A DNA stretch of 64,000 nt, taken from positions 372,001 to 436,000 of the forward strand of contig WHVD01000033.1 of the NCBI GenBank assembly GCA_015178975.1. Direction: 5' to 3'. The DNA is from Hysterangium stoloniferum (lineage: Eukaryota > Basidiomycota > Agaricomycetes > Hysterangiales > Hysterangiaceae). Under the pieces are notes generated by a model. That model had not been told where the DNA came from. It worked only from the letters and a program-made list of their open reading frames with translations, and ran no database searches. Of the stretch, positions 1-12,239 are shown piece by piece (the stretch's first letter is position 1; every line of letters starts with the position of its first letter). The translations under genes were made by a program, and so were the position numbers.

Positions 1-1152
1 TGGTGGGAAGAATGAAATGGTGTGATGGCACGACGCACGGTTGTAACCAGAATTCAATGCAACCTCTGATCGCCGTGAGCTCCTCTACAGATAGTGGACG
101 CACGTGGGTGATCGTTTCTACGATATACGGAAGGCCGAAAATGGGTGAGAGATCATGATAACCGGCTATTTGTATGATAAATGTTGGTGTGCAGCGGTAA
201 CTTGACTAAAGCGTTGTAAAGTGAGGACGTAATCGCAGGTGACGCGTCTCTATCTGACCAATGGACGCCGGGACACCTTTTGAAGGCCGAAGCAGTGTGA
301 CCTTTGCCACTCTGCTGCATGTGAAGTGAAGGCCTCGAGAAATCATCTAAAACCCTCGTTGTTCTTCTCTGAATTTCAAGTGGATATGTGGGTCTACGAA
401 GACGTCAGTATTTCGAGTGTATTTAACATTGACGCTGAGTTATGCCTACCTCATTAAATCAAAACTCTCTTGAACTAGTCTCCCCAATCTTGGCAGGGTG
501 AGATGCTTGTGTAGAAACTTGGTAAAGGCGCCGTCGCCTTGAGACAATTGACTCATGATTTGCTGGTATATTTTCAGCTTTCCCATCAAGGAAGCTTTCT
601 TTGCGCTGTGAAGGACTGTGATACCAACCCTTTCCAAACCGACTCCGCAGTAATACCCGGGGCCAATTTCAATACTTGACAATGTCCTAAGACTCCGTGA
701 GATCATTCCCCAGTCCTCAGCATGACTGCGATACAGGCTGAGATTGGATCTCGTGTGGGTAGATACCTTAAGAACAGTGGGTGGGTCATGGTAGGTCGTT
801 TTTCCTTGACACTGAAATGTGCCGCATGTAACACCGATCACATGGAAATAACGTTTTACTTTACTCACTCACTCGCCAACCCAGACCTCTGTATGGTTTG
901 CAGACAGCTGTATGTGCTGCTCATCATGAGGGTCCCGATAACGTAAATCATGGCCGGGTTCGTTACAGCGTCATCTTTCTTGAAGGCTCTCCCTGAATAT
1001 CTCTCTCATCCCCATCCTAATGATCTGGTCGCGTTTCTCTGAACTCAATACATCTGGGGAAACTAAGGATGTAGTTCCTCAACATCTTCAAGGTAGGACT
1101 CAGCAGTTGCCAAATCGTGATTCCCCAGAGTTATCTCGTTGAAGGTAGACAT
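1..1152 (-). pseudogene. Array family unit U1, exons 1-3 (cut by window edge)
   Basis: Copy of the array gene family (function unknown), read right to left. Exon 1 starts with ATG at 1152 but meets a stop after the EDVEEL-like segment (near 1070). Exon 2 (811-450) is open and ends before a GTAGG donor. Exon 3 (393-39) has lost the bases encoding the FDEVAS segment seen in other copies and then runs into a stop. The GTGCGT donor after exon 3 is still present at 38-33. The stop in exon 1 and the deletion in exon 3 make this a pseudogene. The 3' half lies outside the window. Confidence 0.7.
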
Positions 1153-1199
1153 TGGTGGGTAGCAGTCGTACTTACACTCAAACGAGATGGTGAGCTTTT

Positions 1200-1960
1200 A
1201 TGCCGCAGTCAGTCGGAAATTTAATTCCACCAAGGTACAGCCTTGTGGCCGGGCCTACGCAGGATCCACAGCCTGTCATCCCTGCCTTTGTAAATAACAT
1301 CCCCTCACCCGCCATAAAGGCTCCAATGCACTAAGTTACCTCATTACTTTCTTACGCCTTCTGCTCAAGGCTCACACAGCATTTAATATAATATTTTAGT
1401 CAATTGTGACCCCATTGCATAATATTTCTGGCATTATTGAGCGTCAGAGTTGCAATACGGCTTTTCTGACATTCCAGAAGTGGCATTGCCAAGGATAACA
1501 TAAATGCACTCCAGAGTGATGCTCACTGGGTGCTACATTCAAGCTGGCGTTGTCAATTTGAGACTTTATCCAGCGAGATTGCGTGCTTCCTGTTTAATTT
1601 TATCAAAACTTTCAATGAGAAGAAACCCGGGTCAATGATAGTCTAGTCAGGTTACTGGCAAGCAACGTGGCTTCTTCAGGTACCCTTGCCACATCAAACA
1701 GCTTAAATTTTGCAGAATGTCTGAGGAAGACAAAGAGTAAGGTAAGACCAGAGTTCTCATGGTAGATTTTATCGAGGTACGCAAGGGTCAAACTTGGAAT
1801 ATCTTCAGTTGTGGCGTGTCCATCAAAATTTGTATTAATAAACTGCACACATGACCCCATGTCAGGTAATACTTTCTTACACCTAGCCTTATTTTTATCT
1901 GTCATGCCGAGTGGAATGTTTTGCCCCAGGCTCACACTCTTCATGCGTGGACATGGTGTT
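1200..1960 (-). pseudogene. Upstream exon-like modules a, b and c of the family, before U1
   Basis: Three coding-like blocks precede exon 1 in every subfamily I unit. Module a ends at a GTAAGA donor (1880). A 38-bp intron ends in GTGCAG (1843). Module b (1842-1612) is open and reads as helical, leucine-rich sequence (LTLAYLDKI, LTLLFVFLRH). Module c lies at about 1270-1400. It is not resolved whether a-c are the 3' end of a separate gene or the 5' part of the same gene as exon 1: in subfamily II the a and b blocks run straight into exons 2-3, which favours one gene. Function unknown. Confidence 0.5.
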
Positions 1961-1961
1961 C

Positions 1962-3880
1962 CTTCCTATGCGTTAGTCTCTACACCTTTCACTGGTGTGT
2001 CGACACCGTTGACGAATTCGAATTACGTCTTCGTTTTCCGGAAAATACCCCCCGGAACATAATTACGTGGCTTCCGGACCGTTTTATCAACACAATGCTA
2101 GTGAGTTCGTCACCATAAAGGTGCTCGCCAAGGAGACACAGCTACCTGTCAGCTTTGACATTCGCAAGGACGTACACTGCCTCACAATCCTTAATCTACC
2201 TTGCCATCGTCACATCCAACAGCTACAGCAATGGATGAACAGTATGAGCCTGGTGCGTCGCCGCGAAACGTTCACTGGGCAAGACAGAGAACAAAATATA
2301 TTCACTTTCGACGATCAGCCACCTCGTGAGAAATTGCCCTGAACTCCTCTTGGATATTGCAGCGGACGGGTCAGCTATCGTCATCTTTCTTGATTTTCTC
2401 AGACCTTTCGGAAGATACAAGCCCCTTGATGTGGCAAGGTCACATGATGAATACAGTCCTCATTGGGGCAATAAAAAATTGTTTAACCTAGAAATCGTGT
2501 GGTGGGGATTATGATACAACTGAACACAGATGGCCATTATTCAAGCAACAGCGGGCTTGAATTTAATTCTGGCTGCACGACTGTTGACAAACTGGATATT
2601 TCACTGCCAAGGAGAGACAAATTACCATGACCTCCTGACTATGGTTGGGATGACAGGGAGTCCACGAACGCGACATCCTGCATCACCTCGTATCTCTGTA
2701 ATCCCGTCGTCAATTGGGATCACTGGCGTTCACACGAGTTGACAGGACCACGGTGTATTGTCCAGAACAAGAACAGGATACAGGCAGATGCAGCGTACGG
2801 TAAGTCTAAAGAGACGGAAAACTACCTAGACTATATATCTGTGCTACGAACAAAAAGGACGGAACAATAAGAGCGGAACAATAAGAATGGAACAAAAGGA
2901 AAAAGCGTAAGACTGGGGTGCCAGGCTTACAATCTCAGTCATAACTGTGGACTGGGGAATGGTCTCACAGTATTTTTGGTTGACGGGTTTTTGATTTAGA
3001 ATTAAACTCTGGCAAGACTAGGCAGACTAATTAAACAGAGCATTGATTGAATGAGGTAGGGATAGCCAGCGTCAATCATTGAATATACTCGAAATCTTCA
3101 CGTCTTCGTAGAACCACGAAATTCCGGAGGGAGTGTCGACGATTTTATGCCTCTTCCGCTGGTATTCACTCTATATACAGCGGGGGGGGGTCAAATTGGC
3201 AAGCTATTGTCATCTTTGGGTTTCACCTTCATATGATGCCCCGGTCTCGATCGGTCAGACAGAGGTAATACGTCAACTGCAATGAAGTCGTTATTTTATA
3301 ATATTGCCGCCAAGCCACCACTAAACACCAACTTTGATGATGTCGCATCGACATTTATCATGCAAATCGCCCGAAATCTATCAACATTTGATGGTCAAGA
3401 TACTTTACTCATTGGTAGGTTTGCGTATATCATGGAAACCATCTCCCATGTCCGTCAGGAGCGTGGAAATGACCTTGATCATAGGCTACTTGTTACAACA
3501 GTGCATCGCGCCATCACACCTCATCCTGTTGCCTGCTGATGAAAACCATTATAACCAGAATAGCCAGTAACGACGTTGAGTTAACCAAGATCCATTCAGT
3601 CATTCGTGGGTTGCATCTACCCTCGTGTTTTGTGACTAATAATTAAATATATTGTAGGACCAGATATACATATCTCACAGGCAATAATTATTCCCGGACC
3701 ATTTTTAAACCGAACCGTGACGACATCGGTTGGAATTCTTGAACCAGTCTAAGACCAGGTCCGGCTTTTGCCACTGTTTGAAAGGAATTCCTGTCCTTTT
3801 CGGTCCGGTACTAGGATACCGAAGGTTTATTGTCGCCGAGAGTGATCCAAATGGTATTCTATTTTTTCCTGCTGCACTGA
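1962..3880 (+). pseudogene. Inverted subfamily II copy
   Basis: The only long family copy on the plus strand. Module a (2067-2342) contains NASEFVTIKVLAKETQL, matching minus-strand copies at 17.7-18.0 kb and 27.9-28.1 kb. Module b follows at 2326-2514. An exon 2-like block (about 2600-3045) is broken. Exon 3 (about 3100-3540) contains PPLNTNFDDVASTFIMQIA. Exon 4 is deleted, and the copy ends in the 3' flank shared by the family (3620-3880), abutting the 3' end of U2 tail to tail. The 5' end abuts U1 module a head to head. This is a relic inserted in reverse orientation. Confidence 0.6.
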
Positions 3881-3884
3881 AGAC

Positions 3885-4164
3885 TATCCCCGGAGTCAAT
3901 AAATGCATGTATGGCATCAACACGTGCAACATGCAGAGCGCGCCGCAGCGGCGAAAAGTGACTGTATGCGCTCTTATATTTGCTCGGCGTATGGCAGCTT
4001 TATTGTCAAGTTTTCAATGGGAGAGAATTAGTTTAAGGAATTCGCCCAGCACATTGACTCGCACGATGTGGAGGCCCTTGGTGGGAAGATCATGGATGTT
4101 GTCGATTCAACAATACCCTGAAGGTATGATGAGCCTGAAGGAGACATGCATCGAAATTGACATC
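3885..4164 (-). pseudogene. 3' exon-like segment of U2 (exons 8-9)
   Basis: Downstream of the U2 stop at 4165, sequence conserved in other units continues. One frame encodes DNIHDLPTKGLHIVRVNVLG followed by EFLKLILSH, and a following block is related to the ERIQSL segment that ends subfamily II genes. In U2 a TGA stands where other copies have TCA just before this segment. Either further exons with unresolved boundaries exist, or this part has become untranslated in U2. No clean splice pair joining it to exon 7 was found. Confidence 0.4.
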
Positions 4165-6368
4165 TTATTTAAAACAAGTGTCGCTCATGATTCGGATGTT
4201 AGTGTAGGCACGGCTAGTGCCTCCAAATATATTCAACACATGTATAGGGACAACTGCAGAGCTCATGGCGATAATACAAAGTGGCTATATGCGTTGTTAC
4301 ATCGGCTCAAATAATATAGCTTTATACCATTTGCAACCCCGGCTGCAAAGTGAGTTGAATAAAGGGCGACGCTATTGGGCTCCTCGTGGTTTGGTTGAGA
4401 TGTATCGGCATTATCAAAGTGAAATGATCAGCGAGTGTATCCAAATGATGGTGCAAGACCTTTGTCAGGGCAACCATGTTCCTCCACCACTGATCTGGGG
4501 TTCTAATTAGACCTTACCGACACACGAGCGGAAGGAGTGGCGACGACGCAAAGGAAGGAACGCGCGGTGAAATCTAAAGTTTTAAGCGAGTAATTGAAGA
4601 ATTTGTCGTTGATCGAGCCGCGCATTACGTCACAATGTGGAAGGAGAGAAACAAGAATGGAGATGGTATCGAGGCTGCGCACTGTGGTACATGCGGATTC
4701 GGGCTCGGAAGATCTAGCTATCAGCTTCAGAGTAACCGCTATTATTATGTCGGCAGTATCCAAGAGCGCATAATGTGGACTAGCTTCCATCAGAATGAGA
4801 CTGGTAGGACAGTTCCATGGGTGGATGAAAGACGGTGCGATAAGGTAAAATATTGTGAACGTACCGTACGATGGGCCTAATGAGCGCAGAAATCACGTTC
4901 AGCTGGTTGATGTGATCGGTGAGAAGCGTTCTGTCGTTGAAAAAGGTTTGCAAGGAGTAAATATTCTGATACAGTAAATGTGATGCGTCCGAATCAACAT
5001 GATGTTTCAATGACACTATATGCATGTGTATCTCGTCCAGTAGAATGTTTAATGCATCTCTAGCAATATCTAGAAACCATGCATCTTGGTGGATGCAACA
5101 CACGAGAAGCCGTGTAGGATAGTGGTAAAAAGGAAATAGTCGCCGGTGATTTTGTCTGTTATGCTTTTGGTGGAAAGATGAAACGATGGAATGTCGCGAC
5201 GCACGGTTGTAACCAGAATTCAATGTAACCTCTGATCGCCGTGAGCTCCTCTAGAGATAGCTGACGCACGTGACAGATCGCTTCCACGATATACACAAGG
5301 CAGAAAAGGGGGAAGTTATCATGAAATCCTGTTAGAAAACGGGCGAGTTGTGTGATAAATGTTGATGCAACCTCATCCAAGTTGGTGTGCAGCGGTGACT
5401 TGACTAAAACGTTATAAAGTGATGACGTAATCGCAGTTGACGCGTCTCTATCTGACGGATGAACGCCGGGACACCACGTGAAGGCCGAAGCTAAATATGT
5501 CATAAGGTAAGTGTGACCTTTGCTACTCCGGTGCATGGGAAGTGGATACACCGGGACCCCATCTAAAACCATCCATGCTCGTTTCCGAATTTGAGGCGGG
5601 TATGCGGGCCTACAAAGATTGTGAGTGTTCCCAGTGTATTCAATGATTGACGCCAAGGCATCCCTACCTCGCTAAGTCGACACTCTCTTGAACTAGTCTC
5701 CCCAATCTTGGCAGGGTGAGATGCTTGTGTAGAAACTTGCTAAAGGCACCGTCGCCTTGAGACAATTGACTGATGATTTGCCGGTATATTGTCAGCTTTA
5801 CCATCAAGGAAGCTTTCTTTGCGCTGTGAAGGACTGTGATACCAACCCTTTCCAAACCGACTCCACAGTAATACCCGGGGCCAATTTTAATACTTGACAA
5901 TGTCCCAAGACTCCTTGAGATCACTCCGCAGGCCTCAGCATGACTGCGATACAGGCTGAGATTGGATCTGGTGTTGGTGGATGCCTTAACAACAGTAGGT
6001 GGGTCATGGTAGGTCGTTTCTCCTTGACACTGAAATGTGCCGCATGTAACGCAGATCACATGGAAATAACATTATACTTTACTCACCAACTCGTCAACCC
6101 AGACCTCTATATGGTTTGCAGACAGTTGTATGTGCTGCTCATCATCGGGGTCCCGATAACATAAATCATGGCCGGGTTCATTACAGTGCCATCTTTCTTG
6201 AAGCTTCTCCCTGAATATCTCTCTCATTCCTTTAATGATCTCGTCCCGTTTCTCTGAGCTAAATACACCCGGGGAAACTAAGGGCGGTAGCTGCTCAATG
6301 TCTTCAAGGTAAATCCAAGCCGTAGCCGAATCGTCATTCCCCAGAGTCGTCCCGTTTAACGGAGACAT
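4165..6368 (-). CDS. Array family gene U2, seven exons, unknown function
   Basis: Best-preserved family member. Exons (minus strand): 6368-6087, 6029-5668, 5609-5205, 5155-4865, 4779-4518, 4459-4328, 4284-4165. Introns of 57, 58, 49, 85, 58 and 43 bp begin GTGAGT, GTAGGG, GTGCGT, GTACGT, GTAAGG and GTATAA and end in AG; phases agree (0, 2, 2, 2, 0, 0), giving about 617 codons. Exon 1 has a CNEPGHDLCY segment followed by HIQLS and a conserved W; the next exon starts with CQGETTYHDPP. From memory this C/H-rich layout resembles short segments of uncharacterised agaricomycete proteins, but that is only an impression. The remainder looks alpha-helical and leucine-rich, possibly ARM/HEAT-like. The start is chosen because an in-frame stop lies just upstream and a TATA-like box sits about 50 bp before it. 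Function not recognised. Confidence 0.65.
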
Positions 6369-6410
6369 TGGTGGATAGCAGTCTTACTTACACTAGAAGG
6401 GGGTACCTCG

Positions 6411-6420
6411 CATTTATGCC
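6411..6420 (-). promoter_or_regulatory. TATA-like box before U2 exon 1
   Basis: On the minus strand the bases read GGCATAAATG, about 45-50 bp before the exon 1 ATG. The same position in other units reads GGCATAAAAG (for example before U3, U4 and U6), so it is conserved across copies. This supports transcription starting close to exon 1, but an intron-like GTAAGT just downstream leaves room for other models. Confidence 0.4.
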
Positions 6421-6479
6421 GCCATCGGTCGGAGAGTTAATTCCACCAAGGGACAGCCTTCTGACCGTGCTTACACAGG

Positions 6480-7190
6480 ATACATAGCATTTCATTCTGC
6501 CTTCGTACACATGGTTCCTTCACCATCCTTGAACCTTATAGGCTCCAGTCTAACGAGGTTACCTTGCTACTTCTTACGCCTTCCACTGAAGGCTCATACA
6601 GCATCTAATATAGTTTAGTCGATTGTCACCTCATAGTATAGTGTGTCTAGCATTCTCGAGCGTCAGAGTTGAAAGCAAAACGGCCTTTCTGATATCGAGA
6701 AGTGACATTGTCATGTATGATATAAATGCAGTCCAGAGTGATGCCCGGCTTTTCTGATATCAAGAAGTGACATTGCCATGTATAATATAAATGCAGTCCA
6801 GAGCGATGCCCATCGGTTGCTGCCTTCAAGTTGGCGCTACCAGCCTCAGGCTTTGTCCGGGGAGATTGCACACGTCCTGTTTAATTTGACAGACTTTTAC
6901 TGAGGAGACACCCAGGGTAAGTGATGGCCTAGTCCCGCTAATGGTAGGCAACGTGATTTCTTCATTCGCCCTCACCACATCCTTGATTGTGACGAATCCA
7001 TCCGGCTGTGTTTTAACAGATTCTAACTATATTCCCGTGTCAGGCAACGCTTACTTACAGCTAACCCTATTATCATCCTGTCTGTCTGAGTGGAATGTTT
7101 CGCCCCAAGTCAACACTACTGATGCGTGGATGTTGCTCTTCAAAGCGTCGATCGCAAGGTAGATCAATCACTGTGACCCCCTGTAGCTTC
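6480..7190 (-). pseudogene. Upstream modules a-c before U2
   Basis: Degenerate a (about 7055-7180), b (about 6880-7000) and c (about 6480-6600) blocks. A canonical GTAAGT donor stands at the end of module a (about 7053). The part between b and c carries a 65-bp tandem duplication (listed separately). No continuous reading frame is left across b. Confidence 0.45.
6691..6820. repeat. 65-bp tandem duplication
   Basis: The segment starting GATATCGAGAAGTGACATTG at 6691 recurs starting at 6756 with a few substitutions (GATATCAAGAAG). Other units have this block only once, so the duplication is private to this copy. Confidence 0.75.
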
Positions 7191-8250
7191 ACGTGTTGCA
7201 GGTGGATCATTTCCGGTGTGTAAAGATTCACCATGCTGGGCTTTGCTTACACATCCCCTTTCCTCCTATCTTTCTGCACCCTTCGTTGCTGCCCATTCCA
7301 CTATGCCCTTTCAGGCTCCCCTAAATAATAGGATTATCCTCGCCGGGCTGTTCCTCGTGTAAACATTGAACTTCAGCGGGGTTGTGTAAATTGTGGAAGT
7401 TGTTCAAGGGGGTAGTAGTTTAACTGTTGTCAGCGGTGCGGCCAAGATCCATGAAGGATAGTGTTTACGTATGGCTCCGGTGAAGAAAGAAGAAATAGAT
7501 TTACGTCCTTCAGAGTCCTCGAAGTTGGCATCCCACATATTGTGCCCACCACCTGAGATAATCACGGCAATTAAACCAGTCGATCAAGCACAGGCAAGCC
7601 TCATTGTAAGGTTCGGCTTTAGAGATAGCGTAATCCTTCGGTTTGAGCTTCTTACGAAGAGGAACGAACAGAGTAGGAATAGGCTCCAATTCGAAAAAAC
7701 TACTGTAACTAATGGGTGGCTTCCCTATTTATGCTAGCATTCGTAGACTAACCTCCTTAACGACAGATAATAGAAATGAAACGGTGTAATGATTGGAAAA
7801 TAATCTACCCTCTATTTACCTCCTGAGACAAGACAAGACGGTGGACCGCCCCGTGCCAAGTCCGCCACCAGGTCCGCTCCTGTTACACCCGCCCTCCCAT
7901 GCTGCAAATCTATCCTTCATTTTCTCGTTTTTGCTGATTTTTCAGTCAAGGAAATGACGAGGTACTCTGAGTCTATATACACCTCTAAGCTGATCATTGG
8001 TTATTGTCATATGTAAACAAATGGGCGGAATATATGAACTCGCCAAGGAAATGCATCATAATGTTATGGCTCTCAGATAATCTCAAGTGCAGCAGGATAA
8101 CAACAATATTGTTCCTCAGAATTTCTTTGGGATGACTAACGGACAAAAATATTTCTTCGGAATACCATTAGGATCACTCTTGACGACAATTATACTTTAG
8201 TATACTCCCGAAAACGACAGCAATCGCTGTCAAAGCTAAAGGTATCATCG
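7190..8250. other. Degenerate 5' module and shared 3' flank; no clear gene
   Basis: 7200-7330 is a decayed version of the block found upstream of module a in other units (compare 12.86-13.07 and 31.77-31.97 kb). 7330-7900 is not visibly repeated elsewhere in the window. It holds one plus-strand frame (7471-7737, 88 codons) without recognisable features. 7900-8250 is the conserved family 3' flank (GGAATACCATTAGGATCACT and neighbours). Confidence 0.4.
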
Positions 8251-9240
8251 ACACAATTCTCGTCAGCAATGCTCAAATTATGTAGCTTCATACAACTCTC
8301 CAGGGCGTGTTCTATTTGAAATGATTGTCATTTATCAATAGTCTATCCACGGGTGGTGTCCGAAAGTATATTCAACTCATGTATGGCATCAACGCGTAGA
8401 AGCTCGGCAATGGTGAAAAGTGACTGTATGCGCTCTTATATTTTGTCGCCCTATGACAGCTTTATTGTCAAGTTTTCAATGGAAGAGAATTGGTTTAAAG
8501 AATTGCCCTAACGCATTGCCTCGCACAGTGTGAAGGCCTGTGGTTTCAAGATCATAGAACTTCTCGATTGAACACTGGCCTGAGGGTATGATGGGCCTGA
8601 ACGAGAAAGGCATCGAAATGGCAATGGGGGAGCCTTTTCAGACCTTCAATGATATCATATTTAAAACAAGTATTGTTCATGATTCGGATGTTGGGCTACC
8701 CACGGCTAGTGCCCCCAAATGTTTCAACACATGGATGGGGACAGCTGCAGAGCTCGCGGCGACGATACAAAGTGATTATATGCGTTCTTACATAGGTCGA
8801 AATCATATAGCTTTATAAAATCCCCAACCACGGCGGCAAAGAATAAAGGACGACGCTATTGGACTCCTGGTTTGGGTGTGTTGTGTCGGCATTGTCGAGG
8901 AGAAATGATTAGAAGGTGTGACCAATTGATGGGGCAAGACCGGTGTCGCGGGAACTATGTTTCTCCAACACTGATATGAGGCTCTAATTAGACCCTACCG
9001 ATACATGAGTGGAAGGTGTGGCGACCACGCAAAGGAAGGAACGTGCGGTCAAATCCAAACACTTAGGCGGGTAACTGATGGAGTAGTCATTACTCGAGCC
9101 GTGCATTATGTCACCATGCGGAAGAAGAGAAGAGAGCAGAGGGATAATATCGAGGCTGCGCACTGTTGTACACGCGGATTCGGGCTCGGAAGATCCAACT
9201 ATCAATTTCAGAGTCAATGCGATTATTCGGTTACCACACA
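8250..9240 (-). pseudogene. Partial subfamily I unit, exons 5-9
   Basis: 3' half of a unit without exons 1-4. Exon 5 (about 9235-9000) keeps SSEPESACTTVRSLD and FLCVVATPSTHVS followed by a GTAGGG donor. Exons 6 and 7 follow at about 8960-8650, and exon 8 near 8640-8470 keeps DIIEGL. Frames are interrupted in exons 7-8. The right end abuts the Q repeat at 9240, so this is a truncated copy. Confidence 0.5.
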
Positions 9241-9640
9241 TAAGGAGACGCCAATTAGGATGACGCTAACGACTGACCCATTGAAACAGACCATAAACCA
9301 GAAAATCTCGGGGAATGACTGCTCCACACGGCGGGTCGTGGGTATTATTCAGCTCTTAGTTGATATGGGATTCCACCTGACATGACCACGAGTTACCTTT
9401 CCCTTATTCAAGGTGAAATCTCACACCATGTGGAGAAATGTCGGTGTCTTGATCATGGTATTGTTCATTGGTTTGGCCCCGGCTTCCTGTTCTCCCAAAC
9501 AAAGGACACGAGAAGAATGGTGGGACTGCCTTCTTTGAGACGCCGTAGTGGTATTCGATTGACATTGTTACTGCTAGTATATGCGATGTGATTTCAGCGA
9601 GTAGTCATTGGAGTGTATTTAACACCAGTCTAGAGAACCT
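9240..9640. repeat. Q repeat, copy 1
   Basis: About 400 bp beginning GACGCTAACGACTGA and including GACACGAGAAGAATGGTGGG. Near-identical copies lie at about 18150-18530 and 28360-28700, each next to a family unit. The plus-strand frame of about 69-83 codons inside it is open in all three copies (9382-9591, 18281-18532, 28479-28688), but no product is recognised. Confidence 0.65.
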
Positions 9641-9649
9641 CGCAGCGAC

Positions 9650-12225
9650 CATTACAAATGACTATCTTCGCTTTTAAATTGAGTCAAATTATGTAGCTTC
9701 ATATAGCTCCCAATTCTGCGTCCTGTTTGAAATTATTGTCATTGATAAATAGGATATCAGTCTAGCCGCTGGTGGTGGCCGCGAGTGTATCCGATACATG
9801 TATGGCATCAACGCGTGCAACATGCAGAGCGCGCGGTGGCGGTGAAAGTGACTGTATGCGCTCTTATATTTTCTCGGCCTATGGCAGCTTTATTGTCAAG
9901 TTTTCAATGGAAGAGAATTAGTTTAAGGAATTCGCCGAGCACATTGACTCGCACGGTGTGGAGGCCCTTGGTGCGAAGATCATGGATCTTGTCGATTGAA
10001 CACTGGCCTGAAGGTATGATGATCCTGAACGAGATATGCATCGAACTGGCGACAAGGGAGGCCTTTTCCAGACCTTCAATGATATCTTATTCCAAACACG
10101 TATCATTCATGATTCGTATTTTAGTCTACGCACGGCTAGGTGCCCCAGGATGTATTCAACACCTGTATGGGGACAACTGCAGAGCTCGTGGAGATAATAC
10201 AAATTGACCATATGCAGACGCTATTGGGCTCCTCTTCGTTTGGTTGAGATGTGTCGGCATTGTAAAAAGAGAAATGATTAGGAATTGTGTCCAATTGATG
10301 GTGCAACGCCTTGGTCGGGGTAGCTATGTTCCTCCAACACGGATATGGGGGACTAATTAGACCCTACCGACGCACGAGTGGAAGGCGTGGCGACCATGCA
10401 AAGGAAATAACGTGCAGTCAAATCTAAATGCTCAAACTCCCTGATGAATTGGCCATGGGTCGAGGGGCGCATGGCGTCACAATGTGGAAGGAGAGAAACG
10501 AGAATGGCAATGGTATCGAGGCTGCGCACTGTGGTACATGCAGATTCGGGGTCGAAAGATCCAGCTATCAAGTCCAGAGTCAATGCGATTATCCACTTAC
10601 CACACACAAGGAGTTCCCAATTAGGACTCGTGTGGGTCAGGATAAGACTGGTAGGATAGTTTCATGGGTGGATGTAAGACGCGGATGTAAGCAAGAGGGT
10701 GCTGGAAGGTAAAATATAGTGAACGTACCTTACGATGGGCACAATGATCGAAGCCACCACATAGAGCTGGTTGATGTGATCGGTGAGAAGCGTGCTGTCA
10801 TCGAAGAAGATTTGCAAGGAGCACATACTCCAATACAGTGAACGTGATGCCTCCGAATCAATATGATGTGTCAATGATGCTATATCCATGTTTATGTTGT
10901 CCAATAAAACCTTCAATACAGCTCCGGCGATATCTCGAAACCATGCATCTTGGTGGATGCAACACACGAGAAGCCGTATCGGATATTCATAAGATTTAAG
11001 TGGTTGTGTCTGATATTCTCTGTTATGGTTTTGGTGTGATGGCACGACGCACGGTTGTAACCAGAATTCAATGCAACCTCTGATCGCCGTCAGCTCCTTT
11101 ACAGATAGGGGACGCATGTCGCAGATCGCGTCCACGATATACGTAAGGTGGAAAAGGGTTAAGCACTGATCAAATTCTGAGACATAATGAGATTCTGAGA
11201 AATGACGGGCGATTTGTATGATAAATGTTGATGCAACCTCATCAAAGTTGGTGTGCAGCGGTGATTTGACTAAAACGTTGTAAAGTGATGACGTAATCGC
11301 AGTTGGTGAAGCGTCTCTATTTAACCAATGAACGCCAGGGCAGTGAAAGAAGGCGTAAGCCAAAAATGTCATAAGCCGGGTAGTGTGACCTTTTCCGCTC
11401 CGTCGGGTGTGACTTGAAAATATAAAACTCTAAAACCTCCGTCGCTCTTCTCCGAATTTGAGGCGGGTATATAGGTCTACGACTCAGATATGAGTATTTC
11501 CAGTATTCAATGATTGAGGTATCCCTACCTCGCTAAATAAGCACTGTCTTGAACTAGTCTTCCCAGTCTTGGCAGCGTAAGATGCTTCTGTAGAAACTTG
11601 CTAAAGGCACGATCGTCTGGTGACAAAAGGGTGATTTTCCGGTATATTGTCAGCTTTGCGATCAATGAAGCTGTCTTAGCACTGTGAAGGACTTTCATCC
11701 CAATCCTTTCCAAACCGACTCCACAGTAATACCCGGGGCCAATTTCAATACTTGACATTGTCCCCTGACTCCGCGAGACCATTCCCCAGTCATCGGCACG
11801 ACTGCAATAGGGGCTGAGGTTGGATGCCGTGTTGGTGGATCTCTTAACAACGTTCGGTGGGTCATGATAGCCCGTTTCTCCTTGACACTGAATGCGCAGC
11901 ATGTGACACACATCGCATGGAAATAGCATTATACTTTACTCACCCACTCGTCAACCCAAATCTGTATATGGGTTGCAGACAGCTGTATGTGTTGCCTACC
12001 ATCCGGGGCCCGATAACATAAATCATGGCCGGGTTCGTTACAACCCCATCGTTCTCGAAGCTTCTTCCTGAACATCTCTCTCCTCCCTTTAACAGTCTCG
12101 TCCCGTTCCTCTGAACTCAATACACCAGGGGAAACTAAGGGTGGGAGTTCCTCGATGCCTTCAAGGTCGATCTCAGCCGTTGCCGAATCGTGATTCCCCT
12201 GAGTCGTCTCGTTGGAAGTAGACAT
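9650..12225 (-). pseudogene. Array family unit U3
   Basis: Exons as in U2: exon 1 12225-11944, exon 2 11887-11529, exon 3 11476-11053, exon 4 11019-10729, exon 5 ending at 10378 before GTAGGG, exons 6-9 from about 10335 to 9700. Exon 1 and exon 2 are open. Exon 3 has a small deletion near 11410 that shifts the frame before FLAYAF; exon 6 has one extra base near 10255. Exons 3 and 4 happen to be in one open frame across the 32-bp intron (11052-11020). Related to U6 rather than U2 in exon 2 (TGYHDPPNVVKRSTNT). Confidence 0.6.
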
Positions 12226-12239
12226 TGGTGGGTAGCAGT

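Noticed and set aside
722..946. Plus-strand ORF also seen at 5940, 14142 and 30700
   Set aside because: It is the complement of family exons 1-2; the minus strand has splice sites and better conserved protein sequence.
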